Origin: Enterococcus lemanii
Lineage (GTDB): Bacteria; Bacillota; Bacilli; Lactobacillales; Enterococcaceae
Reading direction: 5' to 3'
NCBI RefSeq assembly: GCF_016909125.1
Contig: NZ_JAFBFD010000004.1
Coordinates: forward strand, 1-64,000
Length of the DNA: 64,000 nucleotides
Part shown: positions 1 through 9,244 of the stretch, piece by piece
Numbering within the stretch: the first letter of the stretch is position 1
Layout: every line of letters begins with the position of its first letter
The notes under the pieces: generated by a model
The model's database searches: none
Told to the model about the DNA's origin: nothing
Seen by the model: the letters and a program-made list of their open reading frames with translations, nothing else
Program-made: the position numbers and the translations under genes

Positions 1-159
1 ATCAGTTTTTCAGAAGAAATCAGCCAACTTCTCGAGCTTTTTAAAGAAGTATTTGCGAACGAAATGGTGCTTTCTGAAGAAACTTTAAATAACATTATGG
101 GTCAGTTTATCCAAAAACTACCTCAAGCAACACAAAACCAGTTGAAGTGGGTTGCTTGA
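1..159 (+). CDS. C-terminal end of an unrecognised protein (cut by window start)
   Basis: Frame 1 is open from base 1 to a TGA at 157-159 and gives about 52 residues ending in NQLKWVA. The fragment looks helical and acidic at first (EEISQLLELF). I do not recognise a family. It lies directly upstream of the decayed DUF2264 gene and could itself be a remnant, because the next bases hold no start or promoter for the pseudogene. Confidence 0.4.
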   Translation: MSFSEEISQLLELFKEVFANEMVLSEETLNNIMGQFIQKLPQATQNQLKWVA

Positions 160-228
160 AACTAAATTATCGGGTTATTTGCTTGATATCATGAGATTCG
201 TGTGCACTTTTTATGTTTCAAGTTTTAG

Positions 229-1687
229 TTATTAAATAAAGAGAAAACTTGGGATCGTTTAACCAAGCAGGAACAAGAAAATCTTCATCGTTGGCTCATT
301 CAAGTGAATCATTGTGAAATACCACCGAATAACTGGCATTTTTTCCGCGTACTTGTAAATGTCGCGATGAAACAATGTGGGATGACTTACTCACAAGTGA
401 GGATTGAAGAAGATTTAAATAAAATTGATCATTTCTATCTGGGAGACGGTTGGTATTGTGACGGCGTTGAAACGCAAATCGATTATTATGTTTCGTTTGC
501 GATTCATTATTATAGCTTGCTTTATACTCGATTTATGCCTGAAGACGAGTTACGAGTAGCCAAAATGAAAGAGCGGGCAACAATTTTTGCTCAAACTTTT
601 AAATATTGGTTTACCCAAGAAGGAGCAGCTATTCCTTTTGGTCGAAGTCTAGCGTATCGCTTTGCACAAGTTTCTTTTTTAGCGCCTTAGTTTTCGCCGA
701 TGTTGAAGCGCTTCCTTGGGGTGAAGTAAAAGGAATCATTAGTCGTCATTTACATTGGTGGATGCAACAAGCGATTTTTACACCTGAAGGACGATTGTCA
801 GTCGGGTATGCATACGAGGGCTTGATTTTTGCAGAAGGTTATAATGCACCCGGTTCACCTTATTGGTCATTTAAAACGTTTATTTTGTTAGCGGTGCCAA
901 AAGCGCATCCTTACTGGCAAGCGAAAGCTCAACCGATTCAAATTGCTGAACCGCAGCTTGCTAGTCCCGTGAGTAAAAATTTTTACCAATACAATGATAG
1001 CCAGCGTATCTGTTAAGTTTTCCAGCCGGGCAGTGGATTAATTACCAGAGTCATGCAAGTAGTAAATATAGTAAGTTTGTCTATTCGACTCATTTTGGGA
1101 ATAGTGTTCCAAAAAGTAACTATTGGTACTACGAAGGAGCATACGACAATTGCTTGGCTTTAGCCGAAGACGATCATTATTTCCGAACAAAAGCTTGCGA
1201 TCAAGCATATGAAATTTGCGAAGATCGTGTTGTTCATGAATGGGCGCCTTGGGAAGACGTTCAGATAAAAACAACGATTATCCCGCTAAAAAATGCTCAC
1301 GTTCGTCTTCATGAAATCGAGACAAAACGAAAATTAATCGCGTATGAAGGTGGCTTTTCAATCCCGATAACACCAGAAGAAGCGCACCAAGTAACAACGA
1401 ATCAAGCACAAATAAAAAGTACCTTTGGGTGTTCGGAAATTACAGCGATTACTGGTTTTACGCAAGCAGGGATTGTTCGAACAGAGCCAAATACGAACCT
1501 ATGTCATCCGCGAACCCATTTGCCGCACTTAAAAACAACTCTTTCAAGTGGCCATCATCGGTTGATTTCAGTCGTCAGTGGTTACTTACCCGGCGAACGA
1601 GTCGCGATGCCAGTCATTATGCAAGAGCAAGATCAAATGACGATTGAACAAGAAGGAAAAATAATTAAAATAAACACGCCACAATAG
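229..1687 (+). pseudogene. DUF2264 family protein, 5'-truncated with two frameshifts
   Basis: Three successive frames together read as one DUF2264 protein. Frame 1 (about 229-680) has NNWHFFRVLVN, DGWYCDG and IPFGRSLAYRFAQ. Frame 3 (about 680-995) has SALVFADVEALPWG and GYNAPGSPYWSFKTF. Frame 2 (about 1001-1687) has FPAGQW and YSKFVYSTHFGNSVP. The first shift is at a T6 run near 675-680 and fits loss of one base. The second is near 995-1000. A stop at 226-228 blocks frame 1 upstream, and the usual DUF2264 N-terminus is missing. DUF2264 proteins are often found in pectin and heparinoid utilisation loci, but their activity is poorly known. The gene runs into GH88 with 9 bases between them, so it was probably the first gene of that operon. 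The tail after 1500 is conserved as an open frame. Confidence 0.85.
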
Positions 1688-1696
1688 GAGGAAGAA

Positions 1697-2851
1697 ATGA
1701 ATAAAACAAAATTAACACCAGAATATGCTTGGTTACAGGAGCAGATTGATTTCTCACTGAACAAAATGAAAGACAATCAAGCCATTTTTAAAACGCTTGT
1801 CCCACCAGCAGCGAGTAAAAATCTCGTTTATATCCCTGAAGAAAGTACCGATTGGACGGCGAGTTTCTGGATTGGAATGCTCCTTTTAGGAAAAGAATTA
1901 AGCGGGACAAGTGATTATGATGAAGTGATCGCTTCTCAAATGGCGGAATTTCATCACCGTTTAGCGCACGAAATTGGACTAGAGACGCATGATATTGGTT
2001 TTTTATATTCATTATCAGCAGTGGCCGATTATCGGGTAAATAAAAACGAGACATCAAAAGAACTAGCGGTTAAGGCTGCGGATTTGTTAATGAAACGATA
2101 TTTACCAAGCGCAGGTATTATCCAAGCATGGGGAAATCTAAATGATCCAGAGCAGCAAGGCCGGATGATTATTGATTGCTTAATGAACTTGCCACTTCTT
2201 TATTTTGCAGCAGAAGTAACAGGCGATGATTCCTATGCGAAAGCAGCTTATCGTCATGCCAAACAAACGCAAAAATATATTGTGCGAGAAAATGCCACCA
2301 CGTATCATACGTATTATTTTGATCCTGTAACCGGGGATCCGATTGAAGGGAAAACACAACAAGGCTTTTCTGATGATTCTTGTTGGTCAAGAGGACAAGC
2401 TTGGGGAATCTATGGTTTTACATTAAGTTATTTACATTCTGGCGACACCTCATTTTTAGAAACAGCAAAAGCCGTCGCGGATTACTTCATTAAAGAATTA
2501 CCAGCAGATAAAATTAGTTATTGGGACTTGATTTTTAATGATGGTAGTGGCGAAGAACGCGATAGCTCAGCCGCTTCAATTGCGGTGTGTGGCCTGTTAG
2601 AACTAGCCCGTCACTTGCCACTTTCAGATGCTAAAAGAGCGGAATACGAAACCGTTGCACTTGAAATTATGACTTCTTTAGCAAAAGATTACACGACGAA
2701 AGAGCAGCCAGAATCAAATGGATTACTCTTACACGGTGTTTATGACAAGAAAAGTGATAAAGGGGTGGATGAGTGTATGATTTGGGGCGACTACTATTAC
2801 GTCGAAGCCTTGATTCGTTTACGTCAAAGTTGGTTTGCTTATTGGTATTAA
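1697..2851 (+). CDS. GH88 unsaturated glucuronyl hydrolase
   Basis: A 384-residue protein with the (alpha/alpha)6-barrel signature of GH88. It should remove the 4,5-unsaturated uronic acid left by polysaccharide lyases from the non-reducing end of oligosaccharides, in the cytoplasm. The two catalytic-type aspartates are visible as HDIGF (D99) and IIDCLMNLP (D160). Other family blocks are DDSCWSRGQAWGIYGF and GDYYYVEALIRL. There is no signal peptide. AGGAGG sits before the ATG. It follows the broken DUF2264 gene. Length is normal for the family. Substrate (pectic versus glycosaminoglycan) is not settled by sequence alone; the neighbourhood favours pectic side chains or arabinogalactan. Confidence 0.93.
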   Translation: MNKTKLTPEYAWLQEQIDFSLNKMKDNQAIFKTLVPPAASKNLVYIPEESTDWTASFWIGMLLLGKELSGTSDYDEVIASQMAEFHHRLAHEIGLETHDIGFLYSLSAVADYRVNKNETSKELAVKAADLLMKRYLPSAGIIQAWGNLNDPEQQGRMIIDCLMNLPLLYFAAEVTGDDSYAKAAYRHAKQTQKYIVRENATTYHTYYFDPVTGDPIEGKTQQGFSDDSCWSRGQAWGIYGFTLSYLHSGDTSFLETAKAVADYFIKELPADKISYWDLIFNDGSGEERDSSAASIAVCGLLELARHLPLSDAKRAEYETVALEIMTSLAKDYTTKEQPESNGLLLHGVYDKKSDKGVDECMIWGDYYYVEALIRLRQSWFAYWY

Positions 2852-3090
2852 AAGGATGACTAATATAATAAATATTTGTATATAATATCTACCGATTAAA
2901 TAAAAAACATTGAAATATGGGTTGCTAATCCGATTATTTTGTGTAGCACTGCTAGGAATATAATTTAATTCTGTCTAATCGAGTTTTTTGTTTCGTTATC
3001 TGATACTTTCGGGTTTCGTTGATGATACTTTTATTGTGTGAAAATCGTTAAAATAAAGGAGACCAATGCAATTGAAAAGAGGGGAAGAAC
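2852..3090 (+). promoter_or_regulatory. GH35 upstream region with tandem direct repeats
   Basis: The intergenic stretch holds two near-identical half-sites, TTTCGTTATCTGATACTTT (2991-3009) and TTTCGTTGATGATACTTT (3014-3031), about two helical turns apart. Such direct repeats suit an AraC-type or other dimeric regulator. Each contains a GATACT that could act as a -10 element. A separate AT-rich segment at about 2884-2914 is repeated at about 4916-4950. Confidence 0.45.
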
Positions 3091-4839
3091 ATGGGGAAAT
3101 TTGAAATTAAAGAAGAATTTTATTTGAACGAAAAACCAATGAAAATTATATCAGGTGCAATTCATTATTTTCGTGTAGTACCAGAATACTGGCGCGATCG
3201 CTTGGAAAAATTGCGTTTAATGGGCTGTAATACGGTTGAAACGTATGTTGCTTGGAATATTCATGAGCCCCAAGAAGGCGAATATCAATTTCAAGATGGT
3301 AAAAACTTACGTCAGTTTATTCAAATCGCACAAGAAGTAGGGCTGTACGTTATTTTGCGTCCGGCGCCATATATTTGTGCCGAGTGGGAATTTGGTGGCC
3401 TGCCTTACTGGTTATTAAATGATTCGAATATGAAAGTGCGTTTTGATTATCCGCCATTTATGGAAAAAATTGATCGTTATTTTGATCAATTGTTTGCGCA
3501 AGTCATTGATTTACAAATTACACAAGGTGGCCCGATTATTTTAATGCAAGTTGAAAATGAGTACGGTGGCTATGCAAATGATAAAGCCTATATGCGAAAA
3601 ATGGCGCAAATGATGTTAGATAAAGGGGTGGAAGTCCCGTTGGTAACATCGGATGGTCCATGGGGCGACATGCTTGAAAATGGTTCGATTCCGGAAATGG
3701 CTTTTCCAACAATTAATTGTGGTTCGAAAATTAAAGAACATTTCGCTCGTTTACGCGAATTTCATGGTGAAAAACGCCCACTAATGGTGATGGAGTTTTG
3801 GATTGGCTGGTTTGATGCGTGGGGCGATGAGAAGCACCATACAACGAGTGTGGCGGATGCGGCACAAGAATTTTCAGATATTTTAGAAGAAGGATCCGTT
3901 AATATTTATATGTTCCATGGGGGCACAAACTTTGGTTTTACAAGTGGGGCAAACTACTATGAAAAACTTGCGCCAGATGTGACCAGCTATGATTACGATG
4001 CTTTATTAACGGAGTGGGGAGATACGACACCGAAATACGAAGCGTTTAAAGAAATTATTCAACGCCATACAGCTATCCCAGAATTCCCACTGTCGACTAA
4101 AATTCAGAAAAAATCTTATGGCACCCTTTCGGCATCAGAACGTGTTTCGTTGTTTGCTACGCTTGATACAATTAGTGAAAAAGTTCATTCGAATTACCCA
4201 CTTTCAATGGAAAGCTTGCAACAAGGAACGGGTTATATTTATTACCAAAGTCAAATTGGACCTGCACGACCAGTTGAAGATTTTCGTTTGATTTCTTGTA
4301 TGGATCGAGCAAATGTCTTTGTTAATCAAGAACCGAAATTTATTCAATATGATTTAGAAATCGGGCAACAAGAAAAATTTGCCTTAGAAGCGCCTGAAAA
4401 TGAATTAGGTGTTTTAGTTGAAAACATGGGACGTGTGAATTACTCCGTTAAGATGAATCATCAACACAAAGGAATCAAAGATGGGGTTGTCATTAACGGC
4501 GCCTTCCAGAGCGAGTGGGATATTTATACCTTGCCGATGGATAATTTGGAAAAAGTTGATTTCTCACAAAAATACGTACCGGGGCAACCAAGCTTTTCAC
4601 GTTTTGTTTTTGAAGCAGATGAACTGGGTGATACGTTCATTGATATGGAAGGTTGGGGCAAAGGTTTTGTCGTGGTCAATGGCTTTAATATTGGCCGCTA
4701 CTGGAAAGTTGGCCCACAAAAACGTCTGTATATCCCAGCACCAATTTTACGTCAAGGGACAAACGAAATCATTATTTTTGAATCAGACGGAGAAATAGCA
4801 GAACAAGTTGTATTAACAGATACACCAGATTTAGGTTAA
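3091..4839 (+). CDS. GH35 beta-galactosidase (copy 1)
   Basis: A 582-residue cytoplasmic GH35 enzyme that removes terminal beta-linked galactose. The TIM barrel begins at once (ISGAIHYFRV, TVETYVAWNIHEP). The acid/base glutamate is in VENEYGG (E157) and the nucleophile is in VMEFWIGWFD (E235). C-terminal beta domains follow, with the GWGKGFVVVNGFNIGRYW block near 530-550. There is no signal peptide. The ATG follows AGGGGAAG. It has its own upstream operator-like repeats and a strong terminator, so it seems to be transcribed alone. A close paralogue lies 0.7 kb downstream. Confidence 0.95.
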   Translation: MGKFEIKEEFYLNEKPMKIISGAIHYFRVVPEYWRDRLEKLRLMGCNTVETYVAWNIHEPQEGEYQFQDGKNLRQFIQIAQEVGLYVILRPAPYICAEWEFGGLPYWLLNDSNMKVRFDYPPFMEKIDRYFDQLFAQVIDLQITQGGPIILMQVENEYGGYANDKAYMRKMAQMMLDKGVEVPLVTSDGPWGDMLENGSIPEMAFPTINCGSKIKEHFARLREFHGEKRPLMVMEFWIGWFDAWGDEKHHTTSVADAAQEFSDILEEGSVNIYMFHGGTNFGFTSGANYYEKLAPDVTSYDYDALLTEWGDTTPKYEAFKEIIQRHTAIPEFPLSTKIQKKSYGTLSASERVSLFATLDTISEKVHSNYPLSMESLQQGTGYIYYQSQIGPARPVEDFRLISCMDRANVFVNQEPKFIQYDLEIGQQEKFALEAPENELGVLVENMGRVNYSVKMNHQHKGIKDGVVINGAFQSEWDIYTLPMDNLEKVDFSQKYVPGQPSFSRFVFEADELGDTFIDMEGWGKGFVVVNGFNIGRYWKVGPQKRLYIPAPILRQGTNEIIIFESDGEIAEQVVLTDTPDLG

Positions 4840-4840
4840 G

Positions 4841-4886
4841 AAAAAGTGTCGCAAGAGAAGGAATTTCTCTTGCGACACTTTTTTTA
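4841..4886 (+). terminator. Rho-independent terminator after GH35 copy 1
   Basis: A perfect 16-bp stem (AAGTGTCGCAAGAGAA with its complement) closes a short loop and is followed by a T run. Confidence 0.92.
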
Positions 4887-4981
4887 TTGGAGAAAGGCGG
4901 ATTTGAGAGGTAAAATAATGTCTACCGATTCAATAAAAAAACATTGAAACAGCGGTATTTGACCTCAATATTTTATATAAC

Positions 4982-5320
4982 AAGTGCAAGATTTTTAACG
5001 TTAGAACATGGAAAACTGTGCGCTCTTATCAATGTTGAAGGCTTCTAATGTATAATCCACAAATTTACCTGTAACTTATTTTTGCAGATTTTGATCAACT
5101 GGTGAGTTTAAAGAATAAATCCTGAAGATTGTTAAATTAAAAAAGAGGCTCGTATTCCTTGGGAAGAACTATCAAAGAAATATGCTAAATAAAAAAGGCG
5201 ATGTTGTGCAACCTTTACAAATGGTTTTTTTGGTACCTTACGAATTCAAAAAAATAGTGATTTAGTGCTGAAGAAAGCGTTATGTAAATTCAAGAAAATC
5301 CTTATTTAAAAATCTTCAGT
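4982..5320 (+). mobile_element. Decayed transposase relic, IS1182/IS5-like
   Basis: Broken frames read as a transposase N-terminal region: DFDQLVSLK near 5090, then ARIPWEELSKKYAK near 5140-5185 followed by a stop. KKGDVVQPLQM and, across further shifts, IQENPYLK occur near 5190-5315. The first 240 bases match 49113-49352 closely. No terminal inverted repeats are evident. The element is dead and 3'-truncated. Family assignment is from memory of the IPWxELxxKYA and GNVAKPLQxALG motifs. Confidence 0.6.
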
Positions 5321-5382
5321 AGACATTAAAATAAACCTCGGTAAATTTTTAGTGATATTTTAAACATGTATAGTAAAAGTTA

Positions 5383-5411
5383 TTGACGATATTTACTAGT
5401 GGTGTTATATT
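5383..5411 (+). promoter_or_regulatory. Promoter of GH35 copy 2
   Basis: TTGACG (5383-5388), a 17-base spacer and TATATT (5406-5411) form a near-consensus sigma-A promoter about 145 bases upstream of the GH35 start. Confidence 0.72.
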
Positions 5412-5416
5412 GTGGT

Positions 5417-5456
5417 TGTAACGAATAAATACGCTTTCAAAAAAAGCTTATTGTTA
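5417..5456 (+). promoter_or_regulatory. Inverted repeat in the GH35 copy 2 leader
   Basis: Just downstream of the promoter, GTAACGAATAA...GCTT pairs with AAGCTTATTGTTAC. The imperfect palindrome would lie at or after the transcription start, so it could be an operator for the LacI regulator encoded downstream or a leader stem-loop. Confidence 0.45.
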
Positions 5457-5555
5457 CGGTAATCTTATCAGTGATTCAATTCGTAATCATTGAAAAAAGT
5501 TCAAGAGATATACATTCGACGGATTAGAAATATCATTTTAAGGAGCGAGAAATAA

Positions 5556-7337
5556 ATGGATTTTCAAATTAAAGAGGATTTTTTAATTGATGGGCAGCCA
5601 GTTAAATTAATTTCAGGGGCTGTTCATTATTTTAGAAGTTTACCAGAAAAGTGGGAGCATATTTTATATAATTTAAAAGCAATGGGTTGTAATACGGTTG
5701 AAACGTATGTGCCATGGAATTTACATGAACCTAAAAGAGGCGAATTTAATTTTACTGGCCATGCAGATATCGAAGCCTTTTTAAGTTTAGCGCAAGAGAT
5801 GGGTTTATATATTATTTTACGGCCATCGCCTTACATTTGTGCAGAGTGGGATTTTGGTGGCTTGCCTGCATGGCTTTTAAAAGATAAAAACATGCGTATT
5901 CGTAGCCGTCAACCGGAATTCTTAACAGCTGTTGCTTCTTATTACGCTGAATTATTGCCGCGTGTCACGAAATTTCAATACACACAAGGTGGCAAGCTAT
6001 TGATGGTCCAAGTGGAAAACGAATATGGCTCATACAGTGAAGACACGAATTATTTGCGAGCGCTGGCTAAAATGATTCAAGAAAATGGCATTGATGTGCC
6101 ACTATTTACGTCAGATGGTGGTTGGAAACAAGTTTTAGATGCAGGTACGTTATCAGAAGATGGGATTTTAGCTACAGCGAACTTTGGTTCAGATGCAGAT
6201 ACGAATTTTACCGCGCTAAAAAAACACAATGAAAAATTCGGCTTAAAACATCCTTATATGTGTATGGAATTTTGGGATGGCTGGTTCAATAATTGGGAAG
6301 AACCGATCATTAAGCGCGACCCAGAAGAGACGGCAAACGAAGTACGTCAAGTCTTGAAGTGGGGAAGTATTAACTTTTATATGTTCCATGGTGGCACCAA
6401 CTTTGGCTTTTATAATGGTTGTTCGGATATGGGACAAAGAGATGTACCCCAAATAACTTCTTATGACTACGATGCTCCATTGAATGAATATGGGGCACCA
6501 ACCGAGAAGTTTTTTGCCATTCAACGTGCGATTAAAGAATCTTGTCCAGAAGTTGAAATTTTTGAACCAAAATATCCAACGTTAACGAATTTAGGAGAAC
6601 ATTCAGTGACAGAAAAAGTGTCATTGTTTGCGACGCTCGATAAACTAGCACAAAAAAAAGTCAATGACTATCCTTTGAATATGGAAGCGTTAGATCAATC
6701 TTTTGGCTACACATTATACCGAAGTACTTTAAAAGAAGCTCGAACAATTGATAATTTACGTGTAATCGATGCAAGCGACCGTGTGCAGATGTTTATCAAT
6801 GAACAATTAGTCGCAACCCAACAATACGAAACGATTGGACAACCAGTTGCTGTGACGTTAGACAAAACAGAAAATCAATTAGATATCCTTGTAGAAAATA
6901 CTGCTCGGAATAACTATGGTCCCAAATTAGTGGCGCATACCCAATTTAAAGGGATTCGTCGCGGGGTAATGGAAGATATTCATTATATTTCTAATTGGGA
7001 ACATTATTGTTTAGAATTAGAATCAATCGAGTCGGTTGATTTTTCTAAAGAATGGGTAGCAAACACCCCCGCATTTTATAAATTTGAGGCAGTGATTGAA
7101 CAAGCGGCAGATACGTTTATTGATTGTAGCGGCTGGGGCAAAGGGGTTGTATTTGTTAATGGCTTTAATATTGGTCGTTTCTGGGAAAATGGCCCTGCCG
7201 TAAGCTTATACGTACCGAGCCCACTATTAAAGGCCGGTGTGAATGAAATTGTAGTGTTTGAAACAGAAGGCCGTGACTTACAGACCTTGTCATTTGTTGA
7301 TCACCCCGTTTTTAAACAGGTTGCATCGCATGAGTAA
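5556..7337 (+). CDS. GH35 beta-galactosidase (copy 2)
   Basis: A 593-residue paralogue of the GH35 enzyme at 3091, with the same order of blocks. These are ISGAVHYFRS, TVETYVPWNLHEP, the acid/base glutamate in VENEYGSY (E156), the nucleophile in CMEFWDGWF (E238), and a C-terminal GWGKGVVFVNGFNIGRFW. It is cytoplasmic, with no signal peptide. AAGGAGCGAG precedes the ATG. It heads a transcript that continues through a broken GH88 copy to the LacI regulator, which probably controls it. The two GH35 enzymes differ through most of their C-terminal halves, so they may prefer different linkages or aglycones. Confidence 0.94.
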   Translation: MDFQIKEDFLIDGQPVKLISGAVHYFRSLPEKWEHILYNLKAMGCNTVETYVPWNLHEPKRGEFNFTGHADIEAFLSLAQEMGLYIILRPSPYICAEWDFGGLPAWLLKDKNMRIRSRQPEFLTAVASYYAELLPRVTKFQYTQGGKLLMVQVENEYGSYSEDTNYLRALAKMIQENGIDVPLFTSDGGWKQVLDAGTLSEDGILATANFGSDADTNFTALKKHNEKFGLKHPYMCMEFWDGWFNNWEEPIIKRDPEETANEVRQVLKWGSINFYMFHGGTNFGFYNGCSDMGQRDVPQITSYDYDAPLNEYGAPTEKFFAIQRAIKESCPEVEIFEPKYPTLTNLGEHSVTEKVSLFATLDKLAQKKVNDYPLNMEALDQSFGYTLYRSTLKEARTIDNLRVIDASDRVQMFINEQLVATQQYETIGQPVAVTLDKTENQLDILVENTARNNYGPKLVAHTQFKGIRRGVMEDIHYISNWEHYCLELESIESVDFSKEWVANTPAFYKFEAVIEQAADTFIDCSGWGKGVVFVNGFNIGRFWENGPAVSLYVPSPLLKAGVNEIVVFETEGRDLQTLSFVDHPVFKQVASHE

Positions 7338-7454
7338 AGGAGTGTTAAAAAAAGAACCGCTTCATTCTTATATTGGTTTTTTGAATAAGCAAACGATTGA
7401 AGCGTTCATAAAACAAATAACAGCTGAAAATCCAATCGTAGTAAACAACTGCTA
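7329..7454 (+). CDS. Small ORF overlapping the GH35 end; probably a remnant
   Basis: ATG at 7329 overlaps the GH35 stop and opens a 41-codon frame (SKGVLKKEPLHSYIGFLNKQ at its start) that ends at TAA 7452-7454. It lies immediately before the truncated GH88 copy and may be the displaced 5' end of that operon gene. Similarity to the intact GH88 N-terminus is too weak to claim. Probably not functional. Confidence 0.3.
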
Positions 7455-7458
7455 AAAC

Positions 7459-7880
7459 GAGCAACAAGGCCGCATGATTATTGATTGTAATATGAATTTG
7501 CCACTCCTGTTCTTTGCTTCAAACGAAACGGGAATGAAAGCTATCGACAAGCAGCGAAAAACCAAATTGAACGAGCCGAAAAATATTTTATTCGCCCGGA
7601 CGCAACGACTTTTCACACGTACCACATGGATGTAACGACAGGTGAACCTAAATATGGATCCACTGCACAAGGCTATGCCGATGATTCTTGTTGGTCAAGA
7701 GGACAAGCCTTAGCCAAAAAATATACTACTAAGAAATACCCAAAATCAAATGGTATTCTCATAGAAGGTGTTTATACAAAACCTGGCAACCACGGCGTTA
7801 ATGAATGCACATTGTGGGGAGATTACTTTTATTTTGAAGCCTTAATTCGTCTTTATCAAGCTTGGTATTCTTATTGGTAA
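7459..7880 (+). pseudogene. GH88 unsaturated glucuronyl hydrolase, decayed second copy
   Basis: The sequence begins abruptly at EQQGRMIIDCNMNLPLLFFA in frame 1, which aligns with the second catalytic-aspartate region of the intact GH88 at 1697. It shifts to frame 3 near 7535 (AAKNQIERAEKYFIRPDATTFHTYHMD) and continues to DDSCWSRGQA. It then jumps in frame to LAKKYTTKKYPKSNGILIEGVY, skipping roughly 100 residues that the intact copy has between those points. The C-terminus (GDYFYFEALIRLYQ) is intact. The N-terminal 150 or so residues, including the first catalytic aspartate, are gone, so it is inactive. Confidence 0.88.
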
Positions 7881-8903
<1,023 letters not shown>

Positions 8904-8911
8904 TCAAATTG

Positions 8912-8968
8912 ATAAAAAGAAGCGAAAGAGAGTTTGGGTGAGACAAATTCTCTCTTGCTTCTTTTTTT
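8912..8968 (+). terminator. Terminator after the LacI regulator
   Basis: AAGAAGCGAAAGAGAG pairs with CTCTCTTGCTTCTT around a 15-base loop and is followed by T7. Confidence 0.85.
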
Positions 8969-9179
8969 GGCCAATTAAAATACCCATTGTTGTGAATCGG
9001 TAACTTTAAATGTTAAAACATTGAATAAATTATCTTCAAAGCTTATTATTACTGTTTTAAATAGATGATAGAGGTGTTGTAAGGTAAATTTAATAGAATA
9101 AAGTTAAAAATACCTTAGTTAAGGGCTTTCATTTAATTGATAATATGATAAAATAAAAAGTAATTATCGATATAGGATA

Positions 9180-9220
9180 TTTTACATGTTTTATAAAACG
9201 ATTCGTTACTTCATGTAAAA
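9180..9220 (+). promoter_or_regulatory. Inverted repeat just upstream of the GH51 RBS
   Basis: TTTTACATG (9180-9188) and CATGTAAAA (9212-9220) are perfect complements separated by 23 bases and end 7 bases before the GGAGGAGG. They could be an operator or a leader hairpin that affects translation. The rest of the gap from 8969 is AT-rich; I see no other clear element. Confidence 0.45.
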
Positions 9221-9244
9221 ACCTTTCGGAGGAGGATGGGGTTT

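Noticed and set aside
304-1016. Two separate small DUF2264 genes
   Set aside because: The frames join in register as one protein with a one-base shift, so they are parts of one pseudogene.
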